Source: Francisella uliginis (GTDB lineage: Bacteria; Pseudomonadota; Gammaproteobacteria; Francisellales; Francisellaceae). From it: 64,000 nt of DNA. The number at the start of each line of letters is the position of its first letter. Position 1 is the stretch's first letter. This document shows, piece by piece, positions 54,480 through 64,000 of this stretch. The position numbers were made by a program, and so were the translations under genes. The stretch covers positions 186,001 through 250,000 of the forward strand of contig NZ_CP016796.1 in the NCBI RefSeq assembly GCF_001895265.1. The letters run 5' to 3'. The notes under the pieces are model-generated. The model worked only from the letters and a program-made list of their open reading frames with translations, had not been told where the DNA came from and searched no databases.

Positions 54480-54525
54480 GCATACGTGTATTTTTACTTT
54501 TGATTATTTGGATAGGAGGTAGACA

Positions 54526-55323
54526 GTGCCTAAGGCAAGAGTTAATTATATTGATATGTATTATGAAGAAAAAGGTTGTGGGCATCCTATTATTCTGATT
54601 GGAGGTTTTGGAGCAGATCATAAAGCTTGGGGTGAGTTTGCTAACAAGCTTGCTCTAGATTATAAAGTTATAGTATTTGATAATAGAGGTGCAGGGCAGA
54701 CTGATTGTCCAGATGAGCCTTATTCAATTGCTCAAATGGCAAAAGATGTAAAGAGTCTTTGTAATTATTTAGATATAGAGAAAGCGATTGTTATTGGCTC
54801 ATCGATGGGAGGGTTTATTGCTCAGCAGCTTGTACATGATTATCCTGAGATTTGTGAAAAGTTAGTTATATTAAATTCGGCAACAAAAACATCAAAACAT
54901 TACAGCGTGTTTATGCAATCGTTTTATGAGGTTTTGAGTGCTAGAGCAGTGCCACCTGAAGTAGCAACAAGACTTTTTTTACCATGGATTTATTCTGATG
55001 ATTTTTTAATAAGTGATCTGAAAATAGAGAAGCTTGTCGAGCTTGTGATAACAAATCCACATCCTTTTAGTTTAATTGGATTTAAGAATCAGCGTTGTGC
55101 AGTTGAGGGTTTTGATTCTAAAAGATGGGTTTCAAAAATTGAGGTTCCTACATTGGTTGTTGCTAGTGAGAAAGATATTATTTTCTATGAGAGTGATGTT
55201 AGAGCTCTCTGTGAATTAATCAAAAACGCTGAGTATTATAGGTTTAAAAATACTGGTCATTTACCACATATTGAAAGACCTAGTGAGCTACTAAGTGTAG
55301 TTGTTGATTTTATATCTGACTGA
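54526..55323 (+). CDS. Alpha/beta hydrolase
   Basis: A 265-residue single-domain alpha/beta hydrolase starting at GTG. The oxyanion segment is 'IGGFGADHKAW', the nucleophile elbow 'GSSMGG' places Ser93, the acid is probably the Asp in 'VASEKDIIF', and the His is in 'NTGHLPHIERP'. Such proteins include esterases, lactonases and C-C hydrolases; I cannot choose. It converges with folA, whose stop is 13 bases away. Confidence 0.9.
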   Translation: MPKARVNYIDMYYEEKGCGHPIILIGGFGADHKAWGEFANKLALDYKVIVFDNRGAGQTDCPDEPYSIAQMAKDVKSLCNYLDIEKAIVIGSSMGGFIAQQLVHDYPEICEKLVILNSATKTSKHYSVFMQSFYEVLSARAVPPEVATRLFLPWIYSDDFLISDLKIEKLVELVITNPHPFSLIGFKNQRCAVEGFDSKRWVSKIEVPTLVVASEKDIIFYESDVRALCELIKNAEYYRFKNTGHLPHIERPSELLSVVVDFISD

Positions 55324-55336
55324 TGTCAAAAAAGTA

Positions 55337-55828
55337 TTAGTTTTTCTCAAAAACACTAAAAGTAAAGTCAAACTCGTTTTTATCGTCTTTTTTGAATTCT
55401 TTATGACCTATGCGTTTGTATTTAGATTCATCCCATTGAGGGAAGAAAGCATCAAGATCATTTATCTGTGTATCAACTTCAGTTATATATAATCTATCGG
55501 CATATTGCAAAAACTCTTTGTAAATTTGCGCGCCACCTATTATAAATATTTCATAATGCGGTTTTGATTTGGCAAAGTTTAAGATATCTTGCGTGCTATT
55601 TATTATTAGGCACTTGTCTTGCTTGTATTCTTTATCTCTAGTTAGAATAATGTTTTTACGATTAGGAAGAGGGCGGCCAATTGATTCAAAAGTTTTTCTA
55701 CCCATTACAATATAGTTGTTTTCAGTGATTTTTTTGAAATTTTTAAGATCTTCGGATAGTTTCCATGCTAAAGAATTCTCTTTACCAATACCAAGGTTTT
55801 TGTCATATGCAACTATTAGTGAAATCAT
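55337..55828 (-). CDS. folA: Dihydrofolate reductase
   Basis: A 163-residue enzyme that reduces dihydrofolate with NADPH. The N-terminus 'MISLIVAYDKNLGIGKENSLAWKL' and catalytic Asp27 ('LSEDLKNF') align with E. coli FolA; 'VMGRKTFESIGRPLPNRKNIIL' and 'FIIGGAQIYKEFL' are the cofactor motifs. It is the target of trimethoprim. It is divergent from rpsB across a 288-base gap. Confidence 0.97.
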   Translation of the reverse strand: MISLIVAYDKNLGIGKENSLAWKLSEDLKNFKKITENNYIVMGRKTFESIGRPLPNRKNIILTRDKEYKQDKCLIINSTQDILNFAKSKPHYEIFIIGGAQIYKEFLQYADRLYITEVDTQINDLDAFFPQWDESKYKRIGHKEFKKDDKNEFDFTFSVFEKN

Positions 55829-56116
55829 ATTCTTGTATTATTTAACAGTTTTGTAATATTGTAGCATTTTACACTTTTTAGCAGAACTTTTTATTAATTT
55901 TGTCGAAATGTATTTCATATCTAATTAAAAATAAATTTTTGTAATTTTGGGATGTCTTATGATAGAATAAGCAAGCTTATATTTTTATGTATAAGTAATG
56001 TTTAATTAATAAATCATACACTTTAGCAAAATAATGCTAGCTTAAAGGGTGTCGTTTACGATGTTTGAGCTGGTTTAAAGTGTTAGATATAACCCAAATA
56101 AATAAGGATTAATAAA
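55829..56116 (+). promoter_or_regulatory. Promoter and long leader of rpsB-tsf
   Basis: TTGTAA (55939-55944) and TAGAAT (55963-55968), 18 bases apart, give a start near 55975 and a leader of about 140 bases. The leader has small stems (TAGC/GCTA near 56030; GGTT/AACC between 56072 and 56094), which may form the S2 autoregulatory site known upstream of rpsB in Gammaproteobacteria. No gene is visible in this gap. Confidence 0.4.
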
Positions 56117-56848
56117 ATGTCTTTAATGAAAGAAATGTTATCTGCTGGTGTTCACTTCGGACACAAAAAAGCTTTCTGGAACCCACAAATGAATGAATAC
56201 ATCTTTGGTATTAACCATGGTGTACATATCATCAATTTAGAAAAAACAGTTCCTCTTTTCCAAGACGCTGTTAACTTTGTTGGTAAAACTGTTGCTAATG
56301 GTGGTAAGGTTCTTTTTGTTGGTACTAAAAGACAAGCTCAAGATATCATAGAAACTGAAGCTAAAAGATGTGGTATGCCGTTCGTTAGCCACAGATGGTT
56401 AGGTGGTATGCTTACTAACTACAAAACAGTTAGACAATCTATCAAAAGATTAGCTCAGTTAGAAAAGATGAAAGAAGATGGTACTTTTGAATCTTTAACT
56501 AAGAAAGAAATGCTTCAAAACTTAAGAACTATCGAGAAGTTAGAGAAAGTTCTTGGTGGTATTAAAGAGATGGGTGGTATTCCTGATGCTATCGTTGTTA
56601 TTGATAGCAACAAAGAGCATATCGCTATTCAAGAAGCTAAAAAGCTTGGTATCAAAGTTGTATCTATCGTAGATACTAACTCAAACCCTGAAGGTATTGA
56701 TTATATCATTCCTGGTAATGATGATGCTGTTAAGTCTATATCTTTCTATATGAAGAAGTTTGCTGATGCTGTTATCGATGCTCAAGGTCTAGATAGAGCA
56801 ATTGAAGCAAAAGCTGATGAAGCTGTAGAAGCTCAACAAGAAGCATAA
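56117..56848 (+). CDS. rpsB: 30S ribosomal protein S2
   Basis: The 243-residue protein is full-length S2. The N-terminal '[25 protein letters not shown]' and '[21 protein letters not shown]' are diagnostic, and '[24 protein letters not shown]' follows. S2 is part of the small ribosomal subunit and, in related bacteria, represses its own message. It begins the rpsB-tsf-pyrH-frr-uppS-cdsA-dut-pgsA run. Confidence 0.99.
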   Translation: MSLMKEMLSAGVHFGHKKAFWNPQMNEYIFGINHGVHIINLEKTVPLFQDAVNFVGKTVANGGKVLFVGTKRQAQDIIETEAKRCGMPFVSHRWLGGMLTNYKTVRQSIKRLAQLEKMKEDGTFESLTKKEMLQNLRTIEKLEKVLGGIKEMGGIPDAIVVIDSNKEHIAIQEAKKLGIKVVSIVDTNSNPEGIDYIIPGNDDAVKSISFYMKKFADAVIDAQGLDRAIEAKADEAVEAQQEA

Positions 56849-56873
56849 GAAACAAAACAAGGATAATAAAACA

Positions 56874-57743
56874 ATGTCAAATATTTCTGCTAAATTAGTA
56901 AAGGAACTTAGAGAAAGAACTGGTGCTGGCATGATGGAGTGTAAGAAAGCTCTAGTTGCTGCTGAAGGTGATATTGAAAAAGCTGCTGAAGAGATGAGAA
57001 TCTCTGGTCAAGCAAAAGCTGATAAGAAAGCTTCTCGTGTTGCTGCTGAAGGTGTTATCGAAGCTTATGCTGCTGACGGTAGAGCTGTATTGCTTGAAAT
57101 CAACTCGGAAACGGATTTCGTTGCTAGAGATGATAGTTTTAAATCATTTGCTAAAGAAGCTGTGAAAGCTGCTCATGCTGCTAATGCAAAAACTATCGAA
57201 GAAGTTCTAGAAGCTAAGATTTCAACTGGTGAAACTGTTGAAGAAGCTAGAAAAGCTTTAGTTGCTAAGATCGGTGAGAACATTCAAGTTCGTAGAGTTA
57301 AAGCTACAGAAGCTGGTAACTTAGGTGCTTATGTTCACGGTGGTAGAATTGGTGTAGTTGCTGCTTTAGAAGGCGGTGATGAAGAACTTGCTAAAGATAT
57401 CGCTATGCATGTAACAGCTGCTAATCCTCAGTATGTTAATCCTGAAGATGTTCCTGCAGATGTTGTAGAAAAAGAAAAGGCTATCCAAGTTGAGATCGCT
57501 ATGCAATCTGGTAAGCCAAAAGAAATCGCTGAGAAGATGGTTGTTGGTCGTATGAAGAAGTTTACTGGTGAAGTTAGCTTAACTGGTCAAGCTTTTGTTA
57601 AAGATCCAAGTATCCAAGTTGAAAAGCTTCTTAAAGATAAAAATGCAAAAGTAGCTAGCTTTATTCGTCTAGATGTTGGTGAAGGTATCGAGAAGAAAGA
57701 AGAAGACTTTGCTGCAGAGGTGATGAGCCAAATTAAAGGTTAA
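56874..57743 (+). CDS. tsf: Translation elongation factor Ts
   Basis: A 289-residue EF-Ts. The N-terminal UBA-like domain '[20 protein letters not shown]' and the core motif '[14 protein letters not shown]' (TDFVA, which contacts EF-Tu) are clear. It exchanges GDP for GTP on EF-Tu. It lies 25 bases after rpsB and 3 bases before pyrH. Confidence 0.99.
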   Translation: MSNISAKLVKELRERTGAGMMECKKALVAAEGDIEKAAEEMRISGQAKADKKASRVAAEGVIEAYAADGRAVLLEINSETDFVARDDSFKSFAKEAVKAAHAANAKTIEEVLEAKISTGETVEEARKALVAKIGENIQVRRVKATEAGNLGAYVHGGRIGVVAALEGGDEELAKDIAMHVTAANPQYVNPEDVPADVVEKEKAIQVEIAMQSGKPKEIAEKMVVGRMKKFTGEVSLTGQAFVKDPSIQVEKLLKDKNAKVASFIRLDVGEGIEKKEEDFAAEVMSQIKG

Positions 57744-57746
57744 TAT

Positions 57747-58496
57747 ATGTCTAACGATTCGTCAGAATGTTCTCAAAAATCTCCAAAGTTTAAGAGAGTT
57801 CTTCTTAAGTTAAGTGGAGAGTCTTTATCTGCAGATCAGGGTTTTGGTATAAATGTTGACTCTGCAAAACCTGTTATAAATCAAATTAAAACTCTTGCTA
57901 ATCAGGGTGTTGAAGTAGCTATAGTTGTTGGTGGTGGTAATATCTTGCGAGGAGGTAGGGCTAATTTTGGTGACAAGATCAAAAGGGCGACTGCAGACTC
58001 GATGGGTATGATCGCGACTATGATTAATGCTTTGGCTTTACGTGATATGCTTATTAGTGAAAATGTCGAAGCAGATGTTTTTTCAGCGAAAGGTGTTGAT
58101 GGCTTGCTTAAGGTGGCTAGTGCGCATGAGTTTAATCAGTCATTAGCTGCTGGGAAAGTTTTGATCTTTGCTGGTGGTACAGGTAATCCATTTGTAACTA
58201 CTGATACTACAGCTAGTTTAAGAGCTGTTGAGATTGGTGCAGATGCTTTACTTAAAGCTACAACTGTTGATGGGGTGTATGATAAAGATCCAAATAAGCA
58301 CTCAGATGCAAGGCGCTTTGAGAGAATTACTTTCTCGGAAGTGGTTGCTAAAGAGCTGAGTGTTATGGATTTGGGAGCTTTTACTCAATGTAGAGATTTT
58401 GGTATTCCAATATATGTGTTTGATTTGACTCAGCCTAATGCTTTGGTTGATGCTGTTGTTGATTCTAAATATGGTACTTGGGTTACTTTAGACTAA
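57747..58496 (+). CDS. pyrH: UMP kinase
   Basis: A 249-residue hexameric bacterial UMP kinase of the amino-acid-kinase fold. '[11 protein letters not shown]', '[11 protein letters not shown]', '[20 protein letters not shown]' and '[13 protein letters not shown]' are diagnostic. It makes UDP from UMP. The first 11 residues are a short polar extension compared with E. coli. It starts 3 bases after tsf. Confidence 0.98.
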   Translation: MSNDSSECSQKSPKFKRVLLKLSGESLSADQGFGINVDSAKPVINQIKTLANQGVEVAIVVGGGNILRGGRANFGDKIKRATADSMGMIATMINALALRDMLISENVEADVFSAKGVDGLLKVASAHEFNQSLAAGKVLIFAGGTGNPFVTTDTTASLRAVEIGADALLKATTVDGVYDKDPNKHSDARRFERITFSEVVAKELSVMDLGAFTQCRDFGIPIYVFDLTQPNALVDAVVDSKYGTWVTLD

Positions 58497-58520
58497 TTAA
58501 TTTTTAAAGGGGTTATTTAT

Positions 58521-59078
58521 ATGATAAATGAAATTCTAAAAGATGCTGAAAGCAGAATGAGTAAATCTTTGGATGTTTTAGCTGATGATTTAGCTAAGAT
58601 TAGAACTGGTCGTGCTCATCCTGATATTTTAGCTCATGTAACTATCGACTATTATGGTTCAGCTACTCCTATTACTCAGGTTGCTAACGTAAATGTTCTA
58701 GATGCGAGAACTCTTGGTATTACTCCGTGGGAGAAGGGTCTTTCGGGTCAGATTGAAAAGGCTATTATGACTTCTGATCTTGGTCTTAACCCTACTAACT
58801 TAGGCGATTCTCTAAGAGTGCCTATGCCAGCATTAAACGAAGAAAGAAGAAGAGAGCTTGTTAAGCTAGTTAAGTCTGAAACAGAAAGTGGCAGAATCTC
58901 TATCAGAAATATTCGTCGTGATGCTAATAGTGATATTAAAGAGCTTCTTAAGGAAAAAGAAATAACTGAAGATGAAGCAAAAAGAGCTGAAGATAATATC
59001 CAAAAAATCACTGATAAAATGATTGCTCAAGCTGATGCTCTAGCAGTTAAAAAGGAACAAGACTTAATGGAGGTCTAA
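58521..59078 (+). CDS. frr: Ribosome recycling factor
   Basis: The 185-residue protein has the full RRF length and fold. '[23 protein letters not shown]' forms the start of the long helical domain, with '[23 protein letters not shown]' and the C-terminal helix also present. It splits post-termination ribosomes with EF-G. It follows pyrH by 24 bases and uppS by contrast is 85 bases away. Confidence 0.98.
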   Translation: MINEILKDAESRMSKSLDVLADDLAKIRTGRAHPDILAHVTIDYYGSATPITQVANVNVLDARTLGITPWEKGLSGQIEKAIMTSDLGLNPTNLGDSLRVPMPALNEERRRELVKLVKSETESGRISIRNIRRDANSDIKELLKEKEITEDEAKRAEDNIQKITDKMIAQADALAVKKEQDLMEV

Positions 59079-59163
59079 TTGCTTAGATTTCTTAATAAAA
59101 CTTGTATTTTCATCTATTCTTTCTTATTATTTACCTAGTTTAATTTTTATTCTAAATTTAATT

Positions 59164-59889
59164 ATGATCTCGGCTAAGAAAAATACTCTTAGACACATTG
59201 CCATAATTATGGATGGTAATGGTAGGTGGGCTAAAAGTAGATTAAAGCCAAGAATCTTTGGACATAGGAATGCTATATCTAGTGTAGATGCTTCAATAGA
59301 GTATTGTGCTGAAAATAATATCGAAATTTTGACACTTTTTGCTTTTGGTAGGGATAATTGGCTAAGACCAGCGCAGGAAGTCGAGGACTTGATGGATTTG
59401 TTCTGCAAAACGCTCAAAGATAAAGCTCCTAAGTTGCATAAAAATAATATATCTTTGAAGGTTGTTGGCGATAAGACAAGACTTTCAGAGAAGCTTTTAA
59501 ATATCATTGCAGAAACAGAGTCTTTAACGAGTCAAAATACAGGTTTAGAGTTAAGATTGGCTGTTGACTATGCTGGTAAATGGGATATTGTAGAGGCAGT
59601 AAAAGCTGTGGTAAACGATGTTCAGAAACAAAAAGTTTTGCCAGAGGCTATAACTGAGCAAGTATTTAGTAAATATTTGGTTGCTGGTGATCTACCTGTT
59701 GATTTACTTATTCGCACAAGTGGTGAAGTCCGCTTAAGTGATTTTATGTTGTGGCAACTTGCATACGCAGAGATGTATTTTACTGATGTTATGTGGCCAG
59801 ATTTTTCTAAAAAGGAGCTGAATAGGGCTGTAGAGTATTTTTATTCGCGCCAAAGAAGGTTTGGTAAGAGTGGTGAGCAGGTTAAATAA
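59164..59889 (+). CDS. uppS: Undecaprenyl diphosphate synthase
   Basis: A 241-residue cis-prenyltransferase with 'HIAIIMDGNGRWAKSR' (catalytic Asp of the P-loop), 'FGRDNWLRP', and 'LIRTSGEVRLSDFMLWQLAYAEMYF'. It makes the C55 lipid carrier for peptidoglycan and O-antigen. The motif usually written NYGGR reads 'VDYAGKWDI', a mild variant. There is no dxr between frr and uppS, unlike E. coli. Confidence 0.96.
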   Translation: MISAKKNTLRHIAIIMDGNGRWAKSRLKPRIFGHRNAISSVDASIEYCAENNIEILTLFAFGRDNWLRPAQEVEDLMDLFCKTLKDKAPKLHKNNISLKVVGDKTRLSEKLLNIIAETESLTSQNTGLELRLAVDYAGKWDIVEAVKAVVNDVQKQKVLPEAITEQVFSKYLVAGDLPVDLLIRTSGEVRLSDFMLWQLAYAEMYFTDVMWPDFSKKELNRAVEYFYSRQRRFGKSGEQVK

Positions 59890-59898
59890 GAGGGATTT

Positions 59899-60693
59899 AT
59901 GAAAGAAAGAATTATAACAGGTGTTGTGCTTGTAGTAGTGGTATTTAGTTTTTTGTTATACGCATCTGAGTACTTATTTGGGGTTGGTGTTTTCCTTGTA
60001 GCTCTTTTGTCTGCACATGAGTGGTTAAGACTAGCAAAGGTTGATCAGGATGCTATGGTTAAGTATCTTATTGTGTTCGTGGTTGCAGCTTTTGTAGTTG
60101 CTGAATTCTTTACCTACTTGCAGTATATTTTCCCTATATTTTGGTTATACGCTATATTTAGATTAAGTCAGTATGAGCGAGAGAAAATAAATGCTATTTC
60201 ATCAACGGAAATGCTTGTTTTAGGGTTGTTTACTATAGCTCCTTTTGCTGCTTGTCTATATATATTGCATAGTAATAATGTTGCGTGGATATTTATGTTT
60301 ATTTTAGTTGTTGCAGCAGCTGATAGTGGCGCATATTTTACTGGTAAAGCTATTGGTAAGCGTAAGATGCTTCCTAGGTTGAGCCCAAATAAAACTATAG
60401 AAGGTCTTCTTGGTGGTATGGCTTGTGCTGTTGTGGTGGCTGTAATATTTCTTTTATACATGGGCTTAACTCCTTTAGAGTATCTTTATATGGTGCTAAT
60501 ATCAGCTCTTATTGCAGTGTTGTCTGTTGTTGGTGACGTGTTTGAGAGTATGATGAAGCGTATAGCAGGGGTTAAGGATAGTGGTAATATTTTGCCTGGC
60601 CATGGTGGTTTGCTTGATAGGTTGGATGGTTATATGCCTACTCTGCCAGTATTTGTGTTGTTAGGATATTTGGCTGGTGTGTTTGTTTTATAG
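59899..60693 (+). CDS. cdsA: Phosphatidate cytidylyltransferase
   Basis: A 264-residue protein with about eight helices and the signature '[33 protein letters not shown]' region near the C-terminus. It makes CDP-diacylglycerol, the precursor of all phospholipids. It starts 9 bases after uppS and is 8 bases from dut. rseP, the usual neighbour in E. coli, is not here. Confidence 0.96.
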   Translation: MKERIITGVVLVVVVFSFLLYASEYLFGVGVFLVALLSAHEWLRLAKVDQDAMVKYLIVFVVAAFVVAEFFTYLQYIFPIFWLYAIFRLSQYEREKINAISSTEMLVLGLFTIAPFAACLYILHSNNVAWIFMFILVVAAADSGAYFTGKAIGKRKMLPRLSPNKTIEGLLGGMACAVVVAVIFLLYMGLTPLEYLYMVLISALIAVLSVVGDVFESMMKRIAGVKDSGNILPGHGGLLDRLDGYMPTLPVFVLLGYLAGVFVL

Positions 60694-60701
60694 AGGTTTT
60701 T

Positions 60702-61148
60702 ATGAATATTGAACTTAAGTTTTTAAATAAAGAGATTATTAAAGAGCTGCCTAGTTATGGAACTGAGGGTTCTGCAGCTGTTGATCTGAAAGCATGTATT
60801 TCTGAGAGTGTGTTTTTAAATCCTGGTGAATGTAAGCTTATAGGTACTGGAATAGCTATTAATATTGCTGATCCAAGATATGCTGCGATGATTTTGCCAA
60901 GATCAGGGTTGGGGCATAAGAAAGGTTTGGTACTTGGTAATGGTACGGGTCTTATAGATTCTGATTATCAAGGTGAATTAAAAGTTTCTTGTTTTAATCG
61001 CTCTCAAGAGGTTGTAGAAATAGAACCTTTGATGAGATTTGCTCAGCTTGTTATTGTGCCTGTTATTCAAGCAACCTTTAATGTTGTTGATGAGTTTTCA
61101 AAAGAAACAGCTAGAGCCATTGGTGGTTTTGGCCATACAGGGGTTTAG
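60702..61148 (+). CDS. dut: Deoxyuridine triphosphatase
   Basis: A 148-residue trimeric dUTPase with all five motifs: 'GSAAVDLKA', '[10 protein letters not shown]', '[13 protein letters not shown]', 'RFAQLVIVP' and the C-terminal '[10 protein letters not shown]'. It hydrolyses dUTP to dUMP and keeps uracil out of DNA. It ends 4 bases before pgsA. Confidence 0.98.
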   Translation: MNIELKFLNKEIIKELPSYGTEGSAAVDLKACISESVFLNPGECKLIGTGIAINIADPRYAAMILPRSGLGHKKGLVLGNGTGLIDSDYQGELKVSCFNRSQEVVEIEPLMRFAQLVIVPVIQATFNVVDEFSKETARAIGGFGHTGV

Positions 61149-61152
61149 TTTA

Positions 61153-61749
61153 ATGTTTTTTAATATACCTAATATTTTAACTTTTGGGCGTTTGGCTTTA
61201 ATTCCTTTTATCGTTATTTGTTATTATTTTAATTTTCCGCATCATCATGGTATCACGGCTACGCTATTTTTATTAGGTGCTGCAACTGATTGGTTGGATG
61301 GTTATCTAGCACGTAAATGGGAACAGACAAGTAAGTTGGGAGCTTTTCTAGATCCTGTTGCAGATAAGCTTATCGTAGCTACAGCTTTATGCTTATTTGT
61401 TGAGATGTATCCTTATTGGTGGGCGACTATCCCTGCAATTATTATGATTTGTCGTGAAATACTTGTGTCTGCTTTACGTGAATGGATGGCAGAGTTAGGT
61501 CAGCGTAGTGTTGTTAAGGTTGGTATCTGGGGGAAGGTTAAAACTACTGCTCAGATGGCAGCGCTATTTATATTTCTAATTAAACCAGCGATAGATTTTA
61601 GGCAGTCTATTGATTATGCAAGTTTTAATACATGGTTTATATTTTTAGGGTTTTTGATGTTGTATATTGCTGTGGTTTTAACAGTTTATTCTATGTGTAA
61701 TTATCTTTATGTTGCATTTAAGTCCGTTTTTGGATCTTCCAATAAGTAA
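61153..61749 (+). CDS. pgsA: CDP-diacylglycerol-glycerol-3-phosphate 3-phosphatidyltransferase
   Basis: From ATG 61153 the protein is 198 residues; the frame opens earlier at 61039 but the extra 38 codons lie within dut and read as a shadow. The start 'MFFNIPNILTFGRLALIPF' and the CDP-alcohol motif 'DWLDGYLARKWEQTSKLGAFLDPVADK' are diagnostic. It makes phosphatidylglycerol phosphate. The ribosome site is weak, so translation probably depends on coupling to dut. Confidence 0.95.
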   Translation: MFFNIPNILTFGRLALIPFIVICYYFNFPHHHGITATLFLLGAATDWLDGYLARKWEQTSKLGAFLDPVADKLIVATALCLFVEMYPYWWATIPAIIMICREILVSALREWMAELGQRSVVKVGIWGKVKTTAQMAALFIFLIKPAIDFRQSIDYASFNTWFIFLGFLMLYIAVVLTVYSMCNYLYVAFKSVFGSSNK

Positions 61750-61790
61750 TACTTTTTCTTTGCTTTTTCTTGCTTTTTTGTTATTATTGT

Positions 61791-61816
61791 TGCCTAATGC
61801 TATTTTTGCATAGGCA
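61791..61816 (+). promoter_or_regulatory. Hairpin between pgsA and rpsL
   Basis: TGCCTA-A-TGC and GCA-TAGGCA pair in a nine-base-pair stem with one bulge and a TATTTTT loop. No proper T-run follows. It may end the pgsA message weakly or be part of the str-operon leader. The rest of this 134-base gap shows only a poor promoter (TTGAAA 61834, TGATAA 61857). Confidence 0.35.
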
Positions 61817-61883
61817 TTGCCTTTGTCTAGCATTTGAAATTATTTAAATCGAAAACTGATAAAAAAACGGAGAATAATAACTA

Positions 61884-62258
61884 ATGGCAACTATAAATCA
61901 GTTGGTGAACAACCCTCGCAAGAGATCGGTTGTTAAGTCTAAGGTTCCTGCGTTGAAGGCTTGTCCTCAAAGAAGAGGTGTTTGTACAAGAGTTTATACT
62001 ACAACTCCTAAGAAGCCTAACTCAGCACTTAGAAAAGTAGCTCGTGTAAGATTAACGAGCGGTTTTGAGGTAACAAGTTACATTGGTGGTGAAGGCCATA
62101 ACCTACAAGAGCACAGTGTGGTGCTTATCAGAGGTGGTAGGGTTAAAGATTTGCCAGGTGTGCGTTATCACATCGTTAGGGGTGCTTTAGATACTTCAGG
62201 TGTTAATAATCGTAAGCACGGTCGTTCTAAGTATGGTACGAAGCGTCCTAAGTCTTAG
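61884..62258 (+). CDS. rpsL: 30S ribosomal protein S12
   Basis: The 124-residue protein is nearly identical to E. coli S12 in the core ('[19 protein letters not shown]', '[31 protein letters not shown]'). The Lys residues at 43 and 88, whose changes give streptomycin resistance in other bacteria, are the wild-type ones here. It begins the str operon rpsL-rpsG-fusA. Confidence 0.99.
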   Translation: MATINQLVNNPRKRSVVKSKVPALKACPQRRGVCTRVYTTTPKKPNSALRKVARVRLTSGFEVTSYIGGEGHNLQEHSVVLIRGGRVKDLPGVRYHIVRGALDTSGVNNRKHGRSKYGTKRPKS

Positions 62259-62269
62259 TTTGTGTTTAA

Positions 62270-62770
<501 letters not shown>

Positions 62771-62784
62771 TAGGAGAATAGAAA

Positions 62785-64000
62785 ATGCCTCGTAAAACAG
62801 CTTTAGAAAAATATAGAAATATCGGTATCTGTGCCCACGTTGACGCAGGTAAGACAACTACTACAGAGCGTATCTTATTTTATACAGGTCTTTCTCATAA
62901 GATCGGTGAGGTACATGATGGTGCTGCTACTATGGACTGGATGGAGCAAGAGCAAGAAAGAGGTATTACAATTACTTCAGCTGCTACAACTACTTTCTGG
63001 TCGGGTATGGATCAACAATTTCCTGAGCATCGTGTAAACATTATTGACACTCCGGGTCACGTTGACTTTACAATTGAAGTTGAGCGTTCTCTACGTGTAC
63101 TAGATGGTGCGGTTGTTGTATTTTGTGGTTCATCAGGTGTTGAGCCTCAGTCAGAAACTGTATGGCGTCAAGCTAACAAATACGGTGTTCCAAGAATCGT
63201 ATTTGTAAACAAAATGGACAGATCTGGAGCAGATTTTGAAAGAGTTTGTGGTCAGATTAAAACAAGACTAAAAGCAAATGTAGTTCCTGTTCAATTAAAT
63301 ATTGGTGCGGAAGAAGATTTCAAAGGTGTTGTAGATCTAGTTAAGATGAAAGCTATTATGTGGAATGAAGAAGATATGGGTCTAACTTATGATCTTGTAG
63401 ATATTCCAGCTGAGCTTCAAGATAGAGCAGAAGAGCTACGTATGGAGATGATTGAGGCTGCGGCTGAGTCTTCAGAAGAGCTAATGGAAAAATATCTTGA
63501 AGAAGGCGAGCTTTCAGAAGATGAAATTCATGAAGGTCTTCGTACAAGAGTTCTTAATAATGAGATCGTGCTTGCATTCTGTGGATCAGCATTTAAGAAC
63601 AAAGGTGTTCAGGCTGTTCTTGATGGTGTTATCCGTTATTTACCTGCTCCTAACCAGGTTGCTGCTATTAAGTGTGAAACACAAGATGGTGAGCCAGCTT
63701 CTCGTCCTTCATCTGATGATGAGCCATTTGCAGCTCTTGCGTTTAAGCTAGCTACTGACCCGTTTGTTGGTAACTTAACGTTTATACGTGTTTATTCAGG
63801 CGTACTTAAGTCTGGTGATGCTGTTTATAACCCTGTTAAAGGTAAAAAAGAGCGTGTAGGTCGTATTGTACAGATGCACTCTAACAAGCGTGAAGAGATC
63901 AAAGAAGTTCGTGCTGGTGATATCGCTGCATGTATTGGTCTAAAAGATGTAACTACTGGTGATACTCTTTGTGATCAAGATAATGTTGTTATCTTAGAAA
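62785..64000 (+). CDS. fusA: Translation elongation factor G, N-terminal part
   Basis: The gene starts at ATG 62785 behind TAGGAG and continues past the window end; 405 codons are visible. G-domain motifs are '[15 protein letters not shown]', '[11 protein letters not shown]' (switch II side), 'DTPGHVDFT' and '[10 protein letters not shown]', followed by domain II ('[22 protein letters not shown]'). EF-G drives translocation and, with RRF, ribosome recycling. Confidence 0.98.
   Translation, partial: MPRKTALEKYRNIGICAHVDAGKTTTTERILFYTGLSHKIGEVHDGAATMDWMEQEQERGITITSAATTTFWSGMDQQFPEHRVNIIDTPGHVDFTIEVERSLRVLDGAVVVFCGSSGVEPQSETVWRQANKYGVPRIVFVNKMDRSGADFERVCGQIKTRLKANVVPVQLNIGAEEDFKGVVDLVKMKAIMWNEEDMGLTYDLVDIPAELQDRAEELRMEMIEAAAESSEELMEKYLEEGELSEDEIHEGLRTRVLNNEIVLAFCGSAFKNKGVQAVLDGVIRYLPAPNQVAAIKCETQDGEPASRPSSDDEPFAALAFKLATDPFVGNLTFIRVYSGVLKSGDAVYNPVKGKKERVGRIVQMHSNKREEIKEVRAGDIAACIGLKDVTTGDTLCDQDNVVILE

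Noticed and set aside
61039-61152. N-terminal extension of PgsA within dut.
   Set aside because: The 38 extra residues are a frame shadow of dut. The PgsA family begins at the Met at 61153.

Overview
The window is low-GC DNA (by eye about one third G+C). Its gene content and order point to the genus Francisella (Gammaproteobacteria): a MoxR-Bat operon, a lone lpxD of the LpxD2 kind beside cyo, cyd and cyo oxidases close together, several Bcr/CflA and Fpt/Pht-like MFS transporters, a DUF3568-type lipoprotein and an FMN-dependent lactate dehydrogenase. I cannot fix the species from sequence alone. The region is mostly chromosomal backbone; I see no insertion sequence, prophage, CRISPR array or rRNA.

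Layout. 1-3.6 kb: end of a membrane-fusion protein and a full RND efflux pump. 3.6-6.0 kb: ZnuA/C/B-type metal ABC importer. 6.1-9.7 kb: MFS carrier, SlyB-like lipoprotein, WrbA quinone reductase and a divergent YihY/BrkB membrane protein. 9.7-14.4 kb: PnuC, PriA, Bcr-type MFS and a PheC-like periplasmic dehydratase. 14.5-17.5 kb: cytochrome bd oxidase cydA-cydB plus an unlisted 29-codon cydX. 17.8-24.1 kb: YajR-type MFS and the bo3 oxidase cyoABCDE. 24.1-27.2 kb: lpxD2, an unusual radical SAM protein, pdxY and a lipoprotein. 27.4-34.2 kb: moxR, DUF58, DUF4381, batA, batB, batC (with a 13-copy 18-bp repeat) and batD, followed by an exported-looking Pcp. 34.9-42.8 kb: small membrane proteins, a 324-residue orphan protein, holC, a second PnuC-like protein, valS, a 610-residue predicted PD-(D/E)XK nuclease and a 110-residue membrane protein. 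42.8-49.8 kb: DUF4336 protein, lldD, nitroreductase, MFS, NUDIX and a Bacteroidetes-style ppc. 49.9-52.4 kb: ZIP carrier and CobW GTPase divergent from a Fur/Zur regulator, with a near-perfect Zur box between them. 52.6-55.8 kb: gltX, tRNA-Glu(UUC), an alpha/beta hydrolase and folA. 56.1-64.0 kb: rpsB-tsf-pyrH-frr-uppS-cdsA-dut-pgsA, then rpsL-rpsG-fusA running off the end.

How the genes fit together. Two quinol oxidases (bd and bo3) are encoded within 10 kb and give alternative ends to the respiratory chain; cyoE supplies heme O. Two metal import systems are present. Only the ZIP/CobW pair carries a visible Zur operator; the ABC importer has none and has a ligand set with Glu in place of His, which leaves its metal open. 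The MoxR-Bat operon is an envelope stress/chaperone module.

The least explained items are the 610-residue nuclease-like protein behind valS, the 324-residue orphan protein at 35.5 kb, the CX4CX2C radical SAM protein beside pdxY, the Pcp with a signal peptide, and a promoter-like sequence shared almost base for base by two unlinked genes (42.4 and 52.5 kb). No complete new multi-gene system was found; the nuclease gene is the best single candidate.
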